Source: Burkholderia sp. SRS-W-2-2016
GTDB taxonomy: Bacteria > Pseudomonadota > Gammaproteobacteria > Burkholderiales > Burkholderiaceae
NCBI RefSeq assembly: GCF_001931485.1
Contig: NZ_MSDV01000039.1
Span: 1 to 64,000, forward strand
DNA: 64,000 nucleotides
Direction of reading: 5' to 3'
Below, piece after piece: positions 25,805 to 35,559 of this stretch. The notes below the pieces were generated by a model. It had not been told where the DNA came from and ran no database searches. It saw nothing but the letters and a program-made list of their open reading frames with translations. The translations under genes were made by a program, and so were the position numbers. The first letter of the stretch is position 1. The number at the start of each line of letters is the position of its first letter.

Positions 25805-27316
25805 TCAATCCTCCGTATAAACCACCCGATACGGAATCCCAACTTTCTCCCACTCCGCCGCCTCCTGAATCAGGCTGTAATCGGTCAGCGGGTTATTGAC
25901 CACCCACGCATTCGGCAAGCGCACTTCATAACCGCCATTGGCCTGCGCGATCGCGATCCACGGCAGCCCGACATCCGAGCGGCGCCGGCACAGCAGCGAC
26001 GCGAGCCGCAGACAGAACAGCAGCGGCCACTCGACTTCGCGCGTCTGCGCGAGCTTGCCGAGCTTGCCCGCGTGGCCGAGCACGAGCCCGGCGACACGCG
26101 CCTGATCGGTGCGCGAGAAACCCGGCATGTCGGCATTGCTCGCGATATAGGCCGAATGCTTGTGATACGCGCTGTGCGAGATGGACAGACCGATTTCATG
26201 CAACGCGGCGGCCCAGCCGATGAACATGCGGTTTTCCTCGCGCCGTTCAGCGTCCGGCTCGATCAACTGATCGTAGAAACTCGTCGACAGATCGCCGATG
26301 CGCGAGGCCTGCGCGCGATCGACGCCATAGCGCCGCATGAAACCCTCGACCGTCACCGTGCGCATGTCCTCGTGCTGCGAGCGCCCGAGCAGGTCGTACA
26401 TCACGCCGAGGCGCAGTGCGCCGTCGGTGGTATCGACGTAGTCGACGCCGAGTTCGTCGAACACCGCGATCATGATCGACAGCCCGCCCGCGAGCACCGG
26501 CACGCGATCGCTCTTGAGCGCGACCAGCTTCAGCCGGTTCACATTCTCGGCCTTGATCAGCGCGCGCTTCAGGCGTTCGAGACCGCCGCGCGAAATGCCG
26601 TGCGTGATGCCCGCGTCGTTGAAGCCGTTCGCCTCGACCAGTTCGGCGAGCGCGCGCGCGGTGCCCGACGAGCCGATCGCCTGCTCCCAGCCGGTTTCCT
26701 TGTATTCGGCGGAAATGATCTGGATTTCGCGGCGCGCGGCCAGCTCGGCCTGGCGCATCGTGTATTCGTCGACGTTGCCGGCCGGGAAAAACGCGCGGCT
26801 ATGGCTGACGCAGCCGATATACAGGCTCTCCATCTTCAGCGGTGTGTAGTGCGAACCGATGATGAACTCGGTCGAGCCGCCGCCGATATCGACCACCAGC
26901 CGCTGCCCCGCGCTCGCCGGCACCGAATGCGCGGCGCCCGCATAGATCAGACGCGCTTCCTCGCGCCCGGCGATCACTTCAATGGGGAAGCCCAACGCCG
27001 CCTGCGCCTCGCCGAGAAATTCGCCGGCGTTCTTCGCAATGCGCAGCGTATTGGTCGCCACCGCCCGCACGCGGTCCGGATGGAAATCGCGCAGGCGCTC
27101 GCCGAAGCGCTTCAGCGCGTCCCAGCCACGCACCTGCGACGCGCGATCGAGCATCTTGTCGCGCGACAGTCCGGCGGCGAGCCGCACCGGCTCGCGCAGC
27201 GCGTCGACCTGATAGATCTGGCTGCCCGCATCGGTTTCCTCGACCCGGCCGACGATCAGCCGGAAGCTGTTCGAACCGAGATCGACGGCGGCGAGAAGTT
27301 GGGAGGTATTGGACAT
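25805..27316 (-). CDS. ppx: Exopolyphosphatase
   Basis: 503-residue Ppx/GppA phosphatase that removes terminal phosphates from polyphosphate (and possibly pppGpp). The ASKHA fold is recognised by AAVDLGSNSFRLIVGRVE at the N-terminus, AVATNTLRIAKNAGEFL, VIAGREEARLIYAG, VVDIGGGSTEFIIG and the HD-like C-terminal half (WAAALHEIGLSISHSAYHKHSAYI). The ATG at 27316 (MSNTSQLL) is chosen from the conserved start; the frame stays open upstream to 27538, but that stretch is low-complexity. It is divergent from ppk, so both ends of polyP metabolism share one 365-nt intergenic region. Confidence 0.93.
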   Translation of the reverse strand: MSNTSQLLAAVDLGSNSFRLIVGRVEETDAGSQIYQVDALREPVRLAAGLSRDKMLDRASQVRGWDALKRFGERLRDFHPDRVRAVATNTLRIAKNAGEFLGEAQAALGFPIEVIAGREEARLIYAGAAHSVPASAGQRLVVDIGGGSTEFIIGSHYTPLKMESLYIGCVSHSRAFFPAGNVDEYTMRQAELAARREIQIISAEYKETGWEQAIGSSGTARALAELVEANGFNDAGITHGISRGGLERLKRALIKAENVNRLKLVALKSDRVPVLAGGLSIMIAVFDELGVDYVDTTDGALRLGVMYDLLGRSQHEDMRTVTVEGFMRRYGVDRAQASRIGDLSTSFYDQLIEPDAERREENRMFIGWAAALHEIGLSISHSAYHKHSAYIASNADMPGFSRTDQARVAGLVLGHAGKLGKLAQTREVEWPLLFCLRLASLLCRRRSDVGLPWIAIAQANGGYEVRLPNAWVVNNPLTDYSLIQEAAEWEKVGIPYRVVYTED

Positions 27317-27600
27317 CGGGTAGGCGGACTCCATGCGCGCAAGCGCGGCGGCTGCGGCGGCGGGCGCGCTGGCGGACCCGGCAGGCGCCCCGCGCTTACC
27401 CGGCGTCCTGGGCGCGTGGCCCGCGTCATAGCCCTGGCGCGCATCGCGGCCGGCCGCGCTGTTCAAAGACGCCATTCTAAGCGTAGCAGGCCTCACGGTG
27501 TCACCTCGCTGCGGTGGGAGACCCGCGTATCGTCGCATAAGCAGTGAGTCTTATTGACGACAATAGAAGAATGCGGCATAAAATCTCAAAAACATCGCGA

Positions 27601-27629
27601 GTGTCATAAGGGCGTCATCTAATTGTGAG
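27601..27629 (+). promoter_or_regulatory. Candidate Pho box upstream of ppk
   Basis: GTGTCAT (27601-27607), GCGTCAT (27612-27618) and TTGTGAG (27623-27629), 11-bp phased. The first two match CTGTCAT at 6/7 and 5/7. The site ends 53 nt before the ppk ATG, in the otherwise gene-free 27317-27681 interval. Confidence 0.65.
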
Positions 27630-27681
27630 AATTTCCGAGCGTCTTTCCGTCTCCATTCCAGACATACCTCTCTCGCTGCCG

Positions 27682-29745
27682 ATGTCCATCCGCTATCCCT
27701 TACTGAATCGCGAACTGGGCATTCTGGGTTTCAACGAGCGCGTATTGGCGCAAGCCGCCGATCCCGCCGTTCCCCTGCTCGAACGCCTGCGCTTCATCTG
27801 CATCACCAGCAGCAACCTCGACGAATTCTTCGAAGTCCGTATGGCCGGACTTCAGGAGCAGATGCGCGACAACCCGGGCGCGCTGTCGCCGGACGGCATG
27901 TCGCTGCAGCACGTGTACGACCTCGTGGTCGAGCGTGCGCAGAAACTCGTGCACCGCCAGTACACGATGCTGCACGACACCGTGCTGACCGCGCTCGAGC
28001 AGGAAGGCATCTATTTCCACGGCACCGAAGGCTGGAGCGACGCGCAGACCGAATGGGCGCGCAATTACTTCTTCGACGAACTGCTGCCGGTGCTCACGCC
28101 GATCGGCCTCGATCCCGCGCACCCGTTTCCGCGCGTGCTCAACAAGAGCCTGAACTTCGTCGTCGAACTCGAAGGCAAGGATGCGTTCGGCCGCCAGGCG
28201 ATGATGGGCATCGTGCAGGCGCCGCGCGCGCTGCCGCGGCTGGTGCGGATGCCGCAGGAACTGTCCGGCTATCCGCATGGGTTCGTACTGCTGAGCTCGC
28301 TGCTGCAACGTTTTGTCGGCGAGCTGTTTCCGAATCTGCTGGTGCGCAGCTGCAATCAGTTCCGCATCACGCGCAATAGCGAACTGTTCGTCGACGAAGA
28401 CGAAATCACCAATCTGCGCGTCGCGTTGCAGGGCGAACTGCCGGCGCGCCATCTCGGCAATGCGGTGCGGCTCGAAGTGTCGGCGGAAACGCCCGCGCAC
28501 GTGGTGCGGCGCCTGCTCGACGAAAGCGGCCTGTCGAACAAGGACTGCTACTACGCGAACGGTCCGGTCAATCTGGTGCGGCTGATGCAGTTGCCCGAGA
28601 TGGTCGACCGCCCCGATCTGAAGTTCGTCCCGCATATTCCGTCGACGCCGCCGCAGATCGCCAACAGCGCCAGCATGTTCGACGTGATCGATCAGGGCGA
28701 CGTGCTGCTGCATCATCCGTACGAGAGCTTCCAGCCGGTGCTCGAACTGCTGCTGCAGGCGGCCAAAGATCCGAACGTGGTCGCGATCAAGCAGACCATC
28801 TACCGCACCGGCACCGACTCGCCGCTGATGGACGCGCTGATGCAGGCCGCGCGCAACGGCAAGGAAGTCACGGTGGTGGTCGAGCTGCTCGCGCGTTTCG
28901 ACGAGGAAACCAACATCAACTGGGCGTCGCAGCTCGAAGCGGTCGGCGCGCACGTGGTCTACGGCGTGGTCGGCCACAAGTGCCACGCGAAGATGATGCT
29001 GATCGTGCGGCGCGTGTCGGTCGGCGGCAAGACCACGCTCAAGCGCTACGTGCACCTGGGCACCGGCAACTATCATCCGCGCACCGCCCGCCTCTATACC
29101 GACTTCGGTTTGATGACCGCCGATCAGAAGATCTGCGAGGACGTGCACCACGTGTTCCAGCAGCTCACGGGCATCGGCGGCGAGCTGAAGCTGCACGAGC
29201 TGTGGCAGTCGCCGTTCACGCTGCATCCGAAGCTGGTCGAGGCGATCCGCAAGGAAGCCGAACACGCGCGCGCCGGCAAGAAGGCGCGCATCGTCGCGAA
29301 GATGAACGCGCTGCTCGAACCGACGGTGATCGCCGAGTTGTACGAAGCATCGCAGGCCGGCGTGAAGATCGATCTGATCGTGCGCGGCGTGTGCTCGCTG
29401 CAGCCGGGCGTGGCGGGGCTCTCCGAGAACATCACGGTGCGCTCGATCGTCGGGCGCTTTCTCGAACACCATCGCATCTACTACTTCTACGACGATGGCC
29501 GCGAACAGGTCTATCTGTCGAGCGCCGACTGGATGGATCGCAATCTGTTCCGCCGCGTCGAAGTCGCATTCCCGGTCAATAACCGGCGCCTGAAGCGGCG
29601 CGTGATCGCGGAAGGTCTGTCGGCGTTTCTCGGCGACAACCAGTCCGCGTGGCTGATGCAAAGCGACGGGCACTACCGGCGCCGGCGGCCCGGCAAGTCG
29701 TCGCGCAATGCGCAGATGAGCCTGCTCACGAAGTTCTGTTCGTAG
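27682..29745 (+). CDS. ppk: Polyphosphate kinase 1
   Basis: 687-residue enzyme that makes polyphosphate from ATP at the inner membrane. Domain order is as in PPK1: N-terminal helical domain (LLNRELGILGFNERVLAQA, SSNLDEFFEVRMAGL), head domain, then two phospholipase-D-like domains with GVVGHKCHAKMMLIVRR (autophosphorylated His) and the HLGTGNYHPRTARLYTDFG block, and LFRRVEVAFPV near the end. ATG at 27682 is preferred over an in-frame GTG at 27625 because the latter lies inside the Pho-box-like repeats and extends beyond the conserved MSIRYPLLNRELG start. It converges with phoR. Confidence 0.96.
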   Translation: MSIRYPLLNRELGILGFNERVLAQAADPAVPLLERLRFICITSSNLDEFFEVRMAGLQEQMRDNPGALSPDGMSLQHVYDLVVERAQKLVHRQYTMLHDTVLTALEQEGIYFHGTEGWSDAQTEWARNYFFDELLPVLTPIGLDPAHPFPRVLNKSLNFVVELEGKDAFGRQAMMGIVQAPRALPRLVRMPQELSGYPHGFVLLSSLLQRFVGELFPNLLVRSCNQFRITRNSELFVDEDEITNLRVALQGELPARHLGNAVRLEVSAETPAHVVRRLLDESGLSNKDCYYANGPVNLVRLMQLPEMVDRPDLKFVPHIPSTPPQIANSASMFDVIDQGDVLLHHPYESFQPVLELLLQAAKDPNVVAIKQTIYRTGTDSPLMDALMQAARNGKEVTVVVELLARFDEETNINWASQLEAVGAHVVYGVVGHKCHAKMMLIVRRVSVGGKTTLKRYVHLGTGNYHPRTARLYTDFGLMTADQKICEDVHHVFQQLTGIGGELKLHELWQSPFTLHPKLVEAIRKEAEHARAGKKARIVAKMNALLEPTVIAELYEASQAGVKIDLIVRGVCSLQPGVAGLSENITVRSIVGRFLEHHRIYYFYDDGREQVYLSSADWMDRNLFRRVEVAFPVNNRRLKRRVIAEGLSAFLGDNQSAWLMQSDGHYRRRRPGKSSRNAQMSLLTKFCS

Positions 29746-29771
29746 CCGCTGCCGCAAACCCGCCGGATATA

Positions 29772-29800
29772 AAAAAACCTCCTGTTTCAGGAGGTTTTTT
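29772..29800. terminator. Bidirectional terminator between ppk and phoR
   Basis: aaaaaacctcctg (29772-29784) / caggaggtttttt (29788-29800) with a 3-nt loop. Confidence 0.92.
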
Positions 29801-29867
29801 CTTTTTTGCCGCTGTGTCCAGTGAAGCGAAACGAGCAACGCGAAACAGGCAGAGCGAAGCGCGCCGC

Positions 29868-31181
29868 TTACACCACGGCCGCCTGGCAACGCGCGGTCCG
29901 GTACACCGGAAAGCGCACGGTGAAGGTACTGCCGCGCCCTTCCTCGCTCTTCACGTCGAGCTGCGCATCGTGGCGCTGTAGCACGTGCTTGACGATCGCC
30001 AGACCGAGTCCGGTGCCGCCGGTATCGCGTGAACGGCTGCGATCGACGCGGTAGAAGCGTTCGGTGAGCCGCGGCAGATCGGCGGCCGGAATGCCCAGAC
30101 CGCTGTCGGTCACCGAGAACACCGCGTGACCGCCGTGCGCGTGCCAGTTGACCTTGATCGTGCCGCCGTCCGGCGTATAGCGGATCGCGTTGGTCACGAG
30201 GTTGCCGAACGCACTGAGGATTTCGGTCTCGACGCCGGTCACGGTCAGGCTTTCGTCGGCGTCGAACACGATCCGGTGATGGTCGCTCGACAGACTCTGC
30301 GCGTCGTCCCGCAGATGCCGCACCACCGCGCGCATGTCGATCATCTGATCGCTCGGCGGCTTGTTATCGCCTTCGAGCTTCGCGAGCACCAGCAGGTCGG
30401 TGACGATATGGCGCATACGCGACGCCTGCTGATCCATCAGCTCCAGATAGCGCGCCCGTTCGGCTTCGCCGAGCGGCAGCTCGCGCATCGTTTCGAGAAA
30501 ACCGGACAGCACGGTGAGCGGCGTTTTCAGTTCGTGCGACACGTTGGCGACGAAGTCGCGCCGCATCGCATCGGTGCGCTCGAGCTCGGTGATGTCCTGC
30601 GACAGCACCAGCTTGCGGTTATCGCCATAAGGAAACACCTGCACGGACAGCACGTTCTGGCGCTTCTCGCCCATCCCGCGCATGATCAGCATCTCTTCGT
30701 AACGATGCAAGTTCAGATAGCGGACAAAATCCGGATGGCGCACCAGATGCGTGATGTGCTGGCGCAGATCGCGTTTCGCATCGAGTCCGAAATGGCTTTC
30801 GGAGATCGCGTTGCACCACTCGATCTGATCGTGGTCGTCGAGCATCGCGACGCCGTTCGGCGACGCCTGGATCGCCTGGATGAAACGCGAGTGCTGCTGC
30901 TCGACCTGGCGCACCTGCGCGTGCCAGCGCTTCGCGAGCTTGTGCAGACGGTAGTAGATTTCGCCCCAGATGCCGGGGGCGCTCGGCACTTCGCCGTACA
31001 CCGGCGCATCGAGCAGACGCCACAGACGCTGCTTGTGGAAGGTGCCGAAGATGCTCTGCGCGAGCAGCATCACGATGGCGAGAACGAGCCCCGCCTTGAC
31101 GTTGACCAGTGCGCCGACCACCGCGCACAGAACAGCAAGCAGCACGACCGATATGAGGGAGCGCGCCCAGATGATGTTCAT
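29868..31181 (-). CDS. phoR: Phosphate regulon sensor histidine kinase PhoR
   Basis: 437 residues. Two N-terminal membrane helices (about 8-45), a PhoR-type linker, a PAS domain (about 100-200, SPNGVAMLDDHDQIEWCNAISESHFG), then HisKA with the phosphorylated His216 in VSHELKTPLTVLSGF and an HATPase domain (NLVTNAIRYTPDGG, DSGLGIP, GTGLGLAIVKHVL). It phosphorylates PhoB when Pst signals low phosphate. Last gene of pstSCAB-phoU-phoB-phoR; 74 nt after phoB. Confidence 0.96.
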   Translation of the reverse strand: MNIIWARSLISVVLLAVLCAVVGALVNVKAGLVLAIVMLLAQSIFGTFHKQRLWRLLDAPVYGEVPSAPGIWGEIYYRLHKLAKRWHAQVRQVEQQHSRFIQAIQASPNGVAMLDDHDQIEWCNAISESHFGLDAKRDLRQHITHLVRHPDFVRYLNLHRYEEMLIMRGMGEKRQNVLSVQVFPYGDNRKLVLSQDITELERTDAMRRDFVANVSHELKTPLTVLSGFLETMRELPLGEAERARYLELMDQQASRMRHIVTDLLVLAKLEGDNKPPSDQMIDMRAVVRHLRDDAQSLSSDHHRIVFDADESLTVTGVETEILSAFGNLVTNAIRYTPDGGTIKVNWHAHGGHAVFSVTDSGLGIPAADLPRLTERFYRVDRSRSRDTGGTGLGLAIVKHVLQRHDAQLDVKSEEGRGSTFTVRFPVYRTARCQAAVV

Positions 31182-31255
31182 GGTTCAGGTGGATCGAAGA
31201 GAAAAACTGCGCAGAAAGGAGATGGCGGCGCGTCGTGGTGCGCCGCCGGCGGCTG

Positions 31256-31963
31256 TCAGGCGCTCTTCGCCAACCGGTAGCCGCTGCCGCGAACCGTCTC
31301 GATCATAGCATCGCACCCGGCCGGCTTGAGGGCCGCGCGCAGGCGCTTGATGTGCACGTCGACGGTACGCTCCTCGACGAACACGTGATCGCCCCACACC
31401 TGGTCGAGCAGTTGCGTGCGGCTATGCACGCGCTCCGGATGGGTCATGAAGAAATGCAGCAGCCGGAATTCGGTCGGGCCGAGATCGAGCTTGATCTCGC
31501 TGCCTTCCGCGTGCGCGGCGACCCGATGGGTGGCCGGATCGAGCTTCAGCCCGTTGATCGCGACCACGTCTTCGGTCAGCTGCGGTGCGCGGCGGCGCAG
31601 CACCGCCTTGATGCGCGCCATCAGTTCCTTCGGCGAAAACGGCTTCGTGACGTAGTCGTCCGCACCGATTTCGAGGCCGAGCACCTTGTCCTGCTCGTCG
31701 CCGCGCGCGGTCAGCATGATGATCGGAATGTGCTTCGTGCGTTCGTTGTTGCGCAGGTCGCGCGCGAACGAAATGCCCGATTTGCCCGGCAACATCCAGT
31801 CGAGCAACACCAGATCAGGCAGCACGTCGCTGATCAGGTTATGCGCCTGCTCGGCGTTGTACGCGCGAATCGGGCAGTGGCCGGCGTGCTGAAGATTGAC
31901 CGAAATCAGTTCGGAAATGGCGGGCTCATCTTCAATGACGAGAATGCTGCTGGGCATCGGCAC
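31256..31963 (-). CDS. phoB: Phosphate regulon response regulator PhoB
   Basis: 235-residue OmpR/PhoB-family regulator. The receiver domain has the acidic pair in VIEDEPA (E11, D12), phospho-acceptor D55 in LLDWMLPGKSG, and the Lys in DDYVTKPFSPKEL. The winged-helix domain (LDLGPTEFRLLHFFMTHPERVHSRTQLLDQVWG ... VDVHIKRLRAAL) binds Pho boxes; three candidate sites are in this window. It lies between phoU and phoR in the same operon. Confidence 0.97.
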   Translation of the reverse strand: MPMPSSILVIEDEPAISELISVNLQHAGHCPIRAYNAEQAHNLISDVLPDLVLLDWMLPGKSGISFARDLRNNERTKHIPIIMLTARGDEQDKVLGLEIGADDYVTKPFSPKELMARIKAVLRRRAPQLTEDVVAINGLKLDPATHRVAAHAEGSEIKLDLGPTEFRLLHFFMTHPERVHSRTQLLDQVWGDHVFVEERTVDVHIKRLRAALKPAGCDAMIETVRGSGYRLAKSA

Positions 31964-31983
31964 CTCTGTTCCTTATCTCTGGA

Positions 31984-32688
31984 TTAGCTGAGTGCTTCGC
32001 GTTCGAGCGCGTCGCGCGACTGGTGCCGCACGTCGGTGCCCTTGACGATGTAAATGATGAATTCGGCGATGTTCTTCGCGTGGTCGCCGATCCGCTCGAT
32101 CGCCTTGGCGATGAACAGGAAGTCGAGGCCCACCGAGATCGACCGCGGATCTTCGGTCATATACGAAATCAGCTTGCGCACGAACGCGCGGAATTCTTCG
32201 TCGATCGCTTTGTCGTCGCGCACGATCTGCGCGGCGGCAACCGTATCGAGACGCGCGAACGCGTCGAGCGCGCGGCGCAGGATCGACACCGCCATCTCGC
32301 CGGACAGCTTGATTTCGGCGATGTTGATGGTGCGCGACGCGCCGTCTTCCATCAGGCGCCGCGTGCGCTTGGCGATTTTTTCGGCTTCGTCGCCGGCGCG
32401 CTCGAGATTGGTGATGGTCTTCGAGATCGCGATCAGCAGACGCAGGTCGCGCGCGGCCGGCTGACGGCGCGCGATGATGTTGCTGCACTCCTCGTCGATC
32501 TCGACTTCCATCCGGTTCAGACGGTCTTCGGCCGCGATCACCTGCTCGGCGAGATTGAGGTCGAATTCGTTGAGCGCTTGCATCGCATTGACGATCTGCG
32601 ATTCGACGAGGCCACCCATTTCGAGCACTTTCGACGAAACGAGGTTCAGGTCGGCGTCGAACTGGCTGGACAGATGCTTATCGGACAT
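31984..32688 (-). CDS. phoU: Phosphate-specific transport accessory protein PhoU
   Basis: 234-residue all-helical protein with two three-helix bundles (LNLVSSKVLEMGGLVESQIVNAMQAL; later DFLFIAKAIERIGDHAKNIAEFIIYIV, the metal-binding E/D-rich repeat). PhoU connects the PstSCAB transporter to PhoR and represses the regulon when phosphate is plentiful. The operon spacing is tight: 20 nt before phoB and 24 nt after pstB. Confidence 0.96.
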   Translation of the reverse strand: MSDKHLSSQFDADLNLVSSKVLEMGGLVESQIVNAMQALNEFDLNLAEQVIAAEDRLNRMEVEIDEECSNIIARRQPAARDLRLLIAISKTITNLERAGDEAEKIAKRTRRLMEDGASRTINIAEIKLSGEMAVSILRRALDAFARLDTVAAAQIVRDDKAIDEEFRAFVRKLISYMTEDPRSISVGLDFLFIAKAIERIGDHAKNIAEFIIYIVKGTDVRHQSRDALEREALS

Positions 32689-32712
32689 GTCGTACTCCGT
32701 AGTTTGCCCGGG

Positions 32713-33561
32713 TTAGCCGAAGCGGCCCGTGATGTAGTCCTCGGTTTCCTTGCGAGCCGGCTTGATGAAGATCTTTTCGGTATCGCCGAATTCGATCAGC
32801 TCGCCAAGGTACATATAGGCAGTGTAGTCCGAACAGCGGGCCGCCTGCTGCATGTTGTGAGTGACGATCACCACCGTGTAGTCGCTCTTCAGTTCGGCGA
32901 TCAGCTCTTCGATACGGCCGGTCGAAATCGGGTCGAGCGCCGAGCACGGTTCGTCGAGCAGCAGCACTTCGGGACGGATCGCGATGCCGCGCGCGATACA
33001 CAAACGCTGCTGCTGACCGCCGGACAGACCGTAGCCGCTCTGGCCGAGCTTGTCCTTCACTTCGTTCCACAGCGCCGCCTTGGTCAGCGCCCATTCGACG
33101 CGATCGTCCATTTCCGAGCGCGACAGCTTCTCGAACATCTTCACGCCGAACGCGATGTTGTCGTAGATCGACATCGGGAACGGGGTCGGCTTCTGGAACA
33201 CCATGCCGATCCGTGCGCGCAGCAGCGAAATGTCCTGGCGCGTGGTCAGCAGGTTTTCGCCGTCCATCACGATTTCGCCTTCGGCGCGCTGCTCCGGATA
33301 GAGCGCGTACATCTTGTTGAAGGTGCGCAGCAGCGTGGACTTGCCGCAGCCCGACGGGCCGATGAACGCGGTCACCTTGCCTTCGGGGATCTGCAGATTG
33401 ATGTTCTTCAGCGCGTGATATTTGCCGTAGAAGAAGTTCAGGTCCTTGACCTCGATCTTCGGACGCGACGGCGTTTGCGCCTGGCCGCTCTGCACGGGGT
33501 CGGAGCCGGCGGGCGCGGCGACGTGCCCGATCGGATTCAGTTGGGTTTCTGCCATATTCAT
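32713..33561 (-). CDS. pstB: Phosphate ABC transporter ATP-binding protein
   Basis: 282 residues from the ATG at 33561 (GGAG nine bases upstream). ATPase of the PstSCAB importer: Walker A GPSGCGKST (about 68-76), Q-loop region MVFQKPTPFPMSIYDN, signature LSGGQQQR, Walker B LLLDEPCSALDP, then HNMQQAARCSD. It carries a roughly 35-residue N-terminal extension rich in Ala, Gln and Pro beyond the E. coli form. An ATG at 33555 is the alternative start. Confidence 0.97.
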   Translation of the reverse strand: MNMAETQLNPIGHVAAPAGSDPVQSGQAQTPSRPKIEVKDLNFFYGKYHALKNINLQIPEGKVTAFIGPSGCGKSTLLRTFNKMYALYPEQRAEGEIVMDGENLLTTRQDISLLRARIGMVFQKPTPFPMSIYDNIAFGVKMFEKLSRSEMDDRVEWALTKAALWNEVKDKLGQSGYGLSGGQQQRLCIARGIAIRPEVLLLDEPCSALDPISTGRIEELIAELKSDYTVVIVTHNMQQAARCSDYTAYMYLGELIEFGDTEKIFIKPARKETEDYITGRFG

Positions 33562-33578
33562 CGGATTACACTCCGCCC

Positions 33579-34475
33579 TTACTTGTTCGAGAAGATCGTG
33601 CGCGCGAGGACATTCAGTCCGAGCACCGCGAGCGTGATCAGGAAGACGCCGGCCCACGCGAGCGATTGCCACTGCGCGAACGGACTCATCGCAAACTTGT
33701 AGATCGTGACCGGCAGGTTCGCGACCGGCTGGCCCATATCGACCGAGAAGAACTGGTTCGACAGCGCGGTAAAGAGCAGCGGCGCGGTTTCGCCGGCAAT
33801 CCGCGCGACCCCCAGCAGCACGCCGGTGACGATACCCGCGATCGACGCCTTCAGCGTGATCGACAGCACCATCTTCCACTTCGGCGTGCCGAGTGCGAAC
33901 GCCGCTTCACGCATCGCGTTCGGCACCAGCTTGAGCATGTTCTCGGTGGTGCGGATCACGATCGGAATCTGCAGCAGCGCGAGCGCGAGCACGCCGGCCC
34001 AGCCGCTGAAGTGGCCCATCTTCGCGACCACCAGCGCATACACGAACAGACCGATCACGATCGACGGCGCCGACAGCAGGATGTCGTTGATGAAGCGCGT
34101 GAGGCTCGCGAGCCAGCCCTTCTGGCCATATTCGGCGAGATAGACGCCCGCCATGATGCCGACCGGCGTGCCAACGAAGGTCGCCAGCGCGACCAGCATC
34201 AGGCTGCCGACGATCGCGTTGGCGAGACCGCCGCCGTCGGTGTTCGGCGGCGGCGTCGACTGCGTGAACAGTTCGACCGACAGACCGCCGATACCGAGTC
34301 GCAGCGTCGTATAGAGAATCCACACGAGCCACAGCAGACCGAAGGCCATCGCCGCGAGCGACAGCGTCAGCGCGATCGCGTTGGTGAAACGGCGGCGTCC
34401 TTGCAGGCGCGTGCGCATCGCTTCGAGTGTCGCCGGATCCTTCAGACCCGGCATGTTCAGGGACGGCCCGCTCAT
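33579..34475 (-). CDS. pstA: Phosphate ABC transporter permease PstA
   Basis: 298-residue inner-membrane permease with six predicted helices. The binding-protein-dependent transport signature (coupling helix to PstB) is visible as MREAAFALGTPKWKMVLSITLKASIAG. The start ATG at 34475 overlaps the pstC stop (ATGA), with GGAGGG upstream, so it is translationally coupled. It ends 17 nt before pstB. Confidence 0.96.
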   Translation of the reverse strand: MSGPSLNMPGLKDPATLEAMRTRLQGRRRFTNAIALTLSLAAMAFGLLWLVWILYTTLRLGIGGLSVELFTQSTPPPNTDGGGLANAIVGSLMLVALATFVGTPVGIMAGVYLAEYGQKGWLASLTRFINDILLSAPSIVIGLFVYALVVAKMGHFSGWAGVLALALLQIPIVIRTTENMLKLVPNAMREAAFALGTPKWKMVLSITLKASIAGIVTGVLLGVARIAGETAPLLFTALSNQFFSVDMGQPVANLPVTIYKFAMSPFAQWQSLAWAGVFLITLAVLGLNVLARTIFSNK

Positions 34476-35473
34476 TTCGCACCCTCCCCTTTCTCGAGGC
34501 GCAGCAGCATGACTTTCGAAATCGACAGCACGATGAAGGTAATCACGAACAGGATCAGGCCGAGTTCCATCAGCGCCGACGTGTGCAGGCCCGGGTCCGC
34601 TTCCGCGAACTCGTTGGCGAGCGCCGACGTGATGCTGTTACCCGGCGAAAACAGCGAAATATTGTCGAGCAGGTTGGTGTTGCCGATCACGAAAGTGACC
34701 GCCATCGTCTCGCCGAGCGCGCGGCCGAGGCCGAGCATCACGCCGCCGATCACGCCGGTCTTGGTGAACGGCAGCACGATCTTCCACATCACTTCCCACG
34801 TCGTGCAGCCGATCCCGTACGCCGATTCTTTCAGCAGCACCGGCGTGACTTCGAACACGTCGCGCATCACCGACGCGATGTACGGAATGATCATGATCGC
34901 GAGAATCACACCCGCGCACAGAATGCCGATGCCGATCGGCGGGCCGGCGAACAGCGCGCCGATGATCGGAATACCGCCGAGCACGGTGCCGAGCGGTTTC
35001 TGGAACCACTGCGCGAAGATCGGCGCGAACACCAGCAGACCCCACATGCCGTACACGATCGACGGAATCGCGGCGAGCAGTTCGATCGCGATGCCGAGCG
35101 GGCGGCGCAGCCACGCGGGCGAGAGTTCGGTGAGAAACAGCGCGATGCCGAAGCTGACCGGCACCGCGATAAGGAGAGCGATGAGCGAGGTGGCGATGGT
35201 GCCGTAGATCGGTACCAGTGCGCCGAATTGCTTGCTGGGTGGATCCCAGACGGCCGTCCACAGGAACGCGAGACCGAACTCGCGGATCGACGGCATCGAG
35301 GCGACGATCAGCGACACGATGATGCCGCCGAGCAGCAGCAGCGTCACGATGGCGGAAAGGCGTGCGAGGCCGCCGAAGATCACGTCGCCCGAGCGGCCGG
35401 GCGCTTTCTGCTGCGACGCGCTGCCAGGCGGAGTGGCCCGGCTCGTGCCGGACGCTAAATGAATATCGGACAT
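34472..35473 (-). CDS. pstC: Phosphate ABC transporter permease PstC
   Basis: 333-residue permease. From the ATG at 35473 it has a polar N-terminus, then hydrophobic helices starting LSAIVTLLLLGGIIVSLIVASMP; the coupling-helix motif is KESAYGIGCTTWEVMWKIVLPFTKTGVIGG. It forms the membrane channel with PstA. The in-frame start at 35572 would extend into the pstS-pstC spacer, which holds a stable hairpin, so the downstream ATG is preferred although its SD is weak. Confidence 0.94.
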   Translation of the reverse strand: MSDIHLASGTSRATPPGSASQQKAPGRSGDVIFGGLARLSAIVTLLLLGGIIVSLIVASMPSIREFGLAFLWTAVWDPPSKQFGALVPIYGTIATSLIALLIAVPVSFGIALFLTELSPAWLRRPLGIAIELLAAIPSIVYGMWGLLVFAPIFAQWFQKPLGTVLGGIPIIGALFAGPPIGIGILCAGVILAIMIIPYIASVMRDVFEVTPVLLKESAYGIGCTTWEVMWKIVLPFTKTGVIGGVMLGLGRALGETMAVTFVIGNTNLLDNISLFSPGNSITSALANEFAEADPGLHTSALMELGLILFVITFIVLSISKVMLLRLEKGEGAK

Positions 35474-35559
35474 GAGAGCCTGAGGGACCTGTTTCCAGTT
35501 GCGGGACCGAACCTGTCGGGCGGCCAGCGATGCTACGGCACGTGCCGGGTTAATGTCAT

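Noticed and set aside
27700..29889. 729-codon minus-strand frame opposite ppk
   Set aside because: Antisense shadow; composition is Arg/His/Gln-rich and it crosses the ppk terminator.
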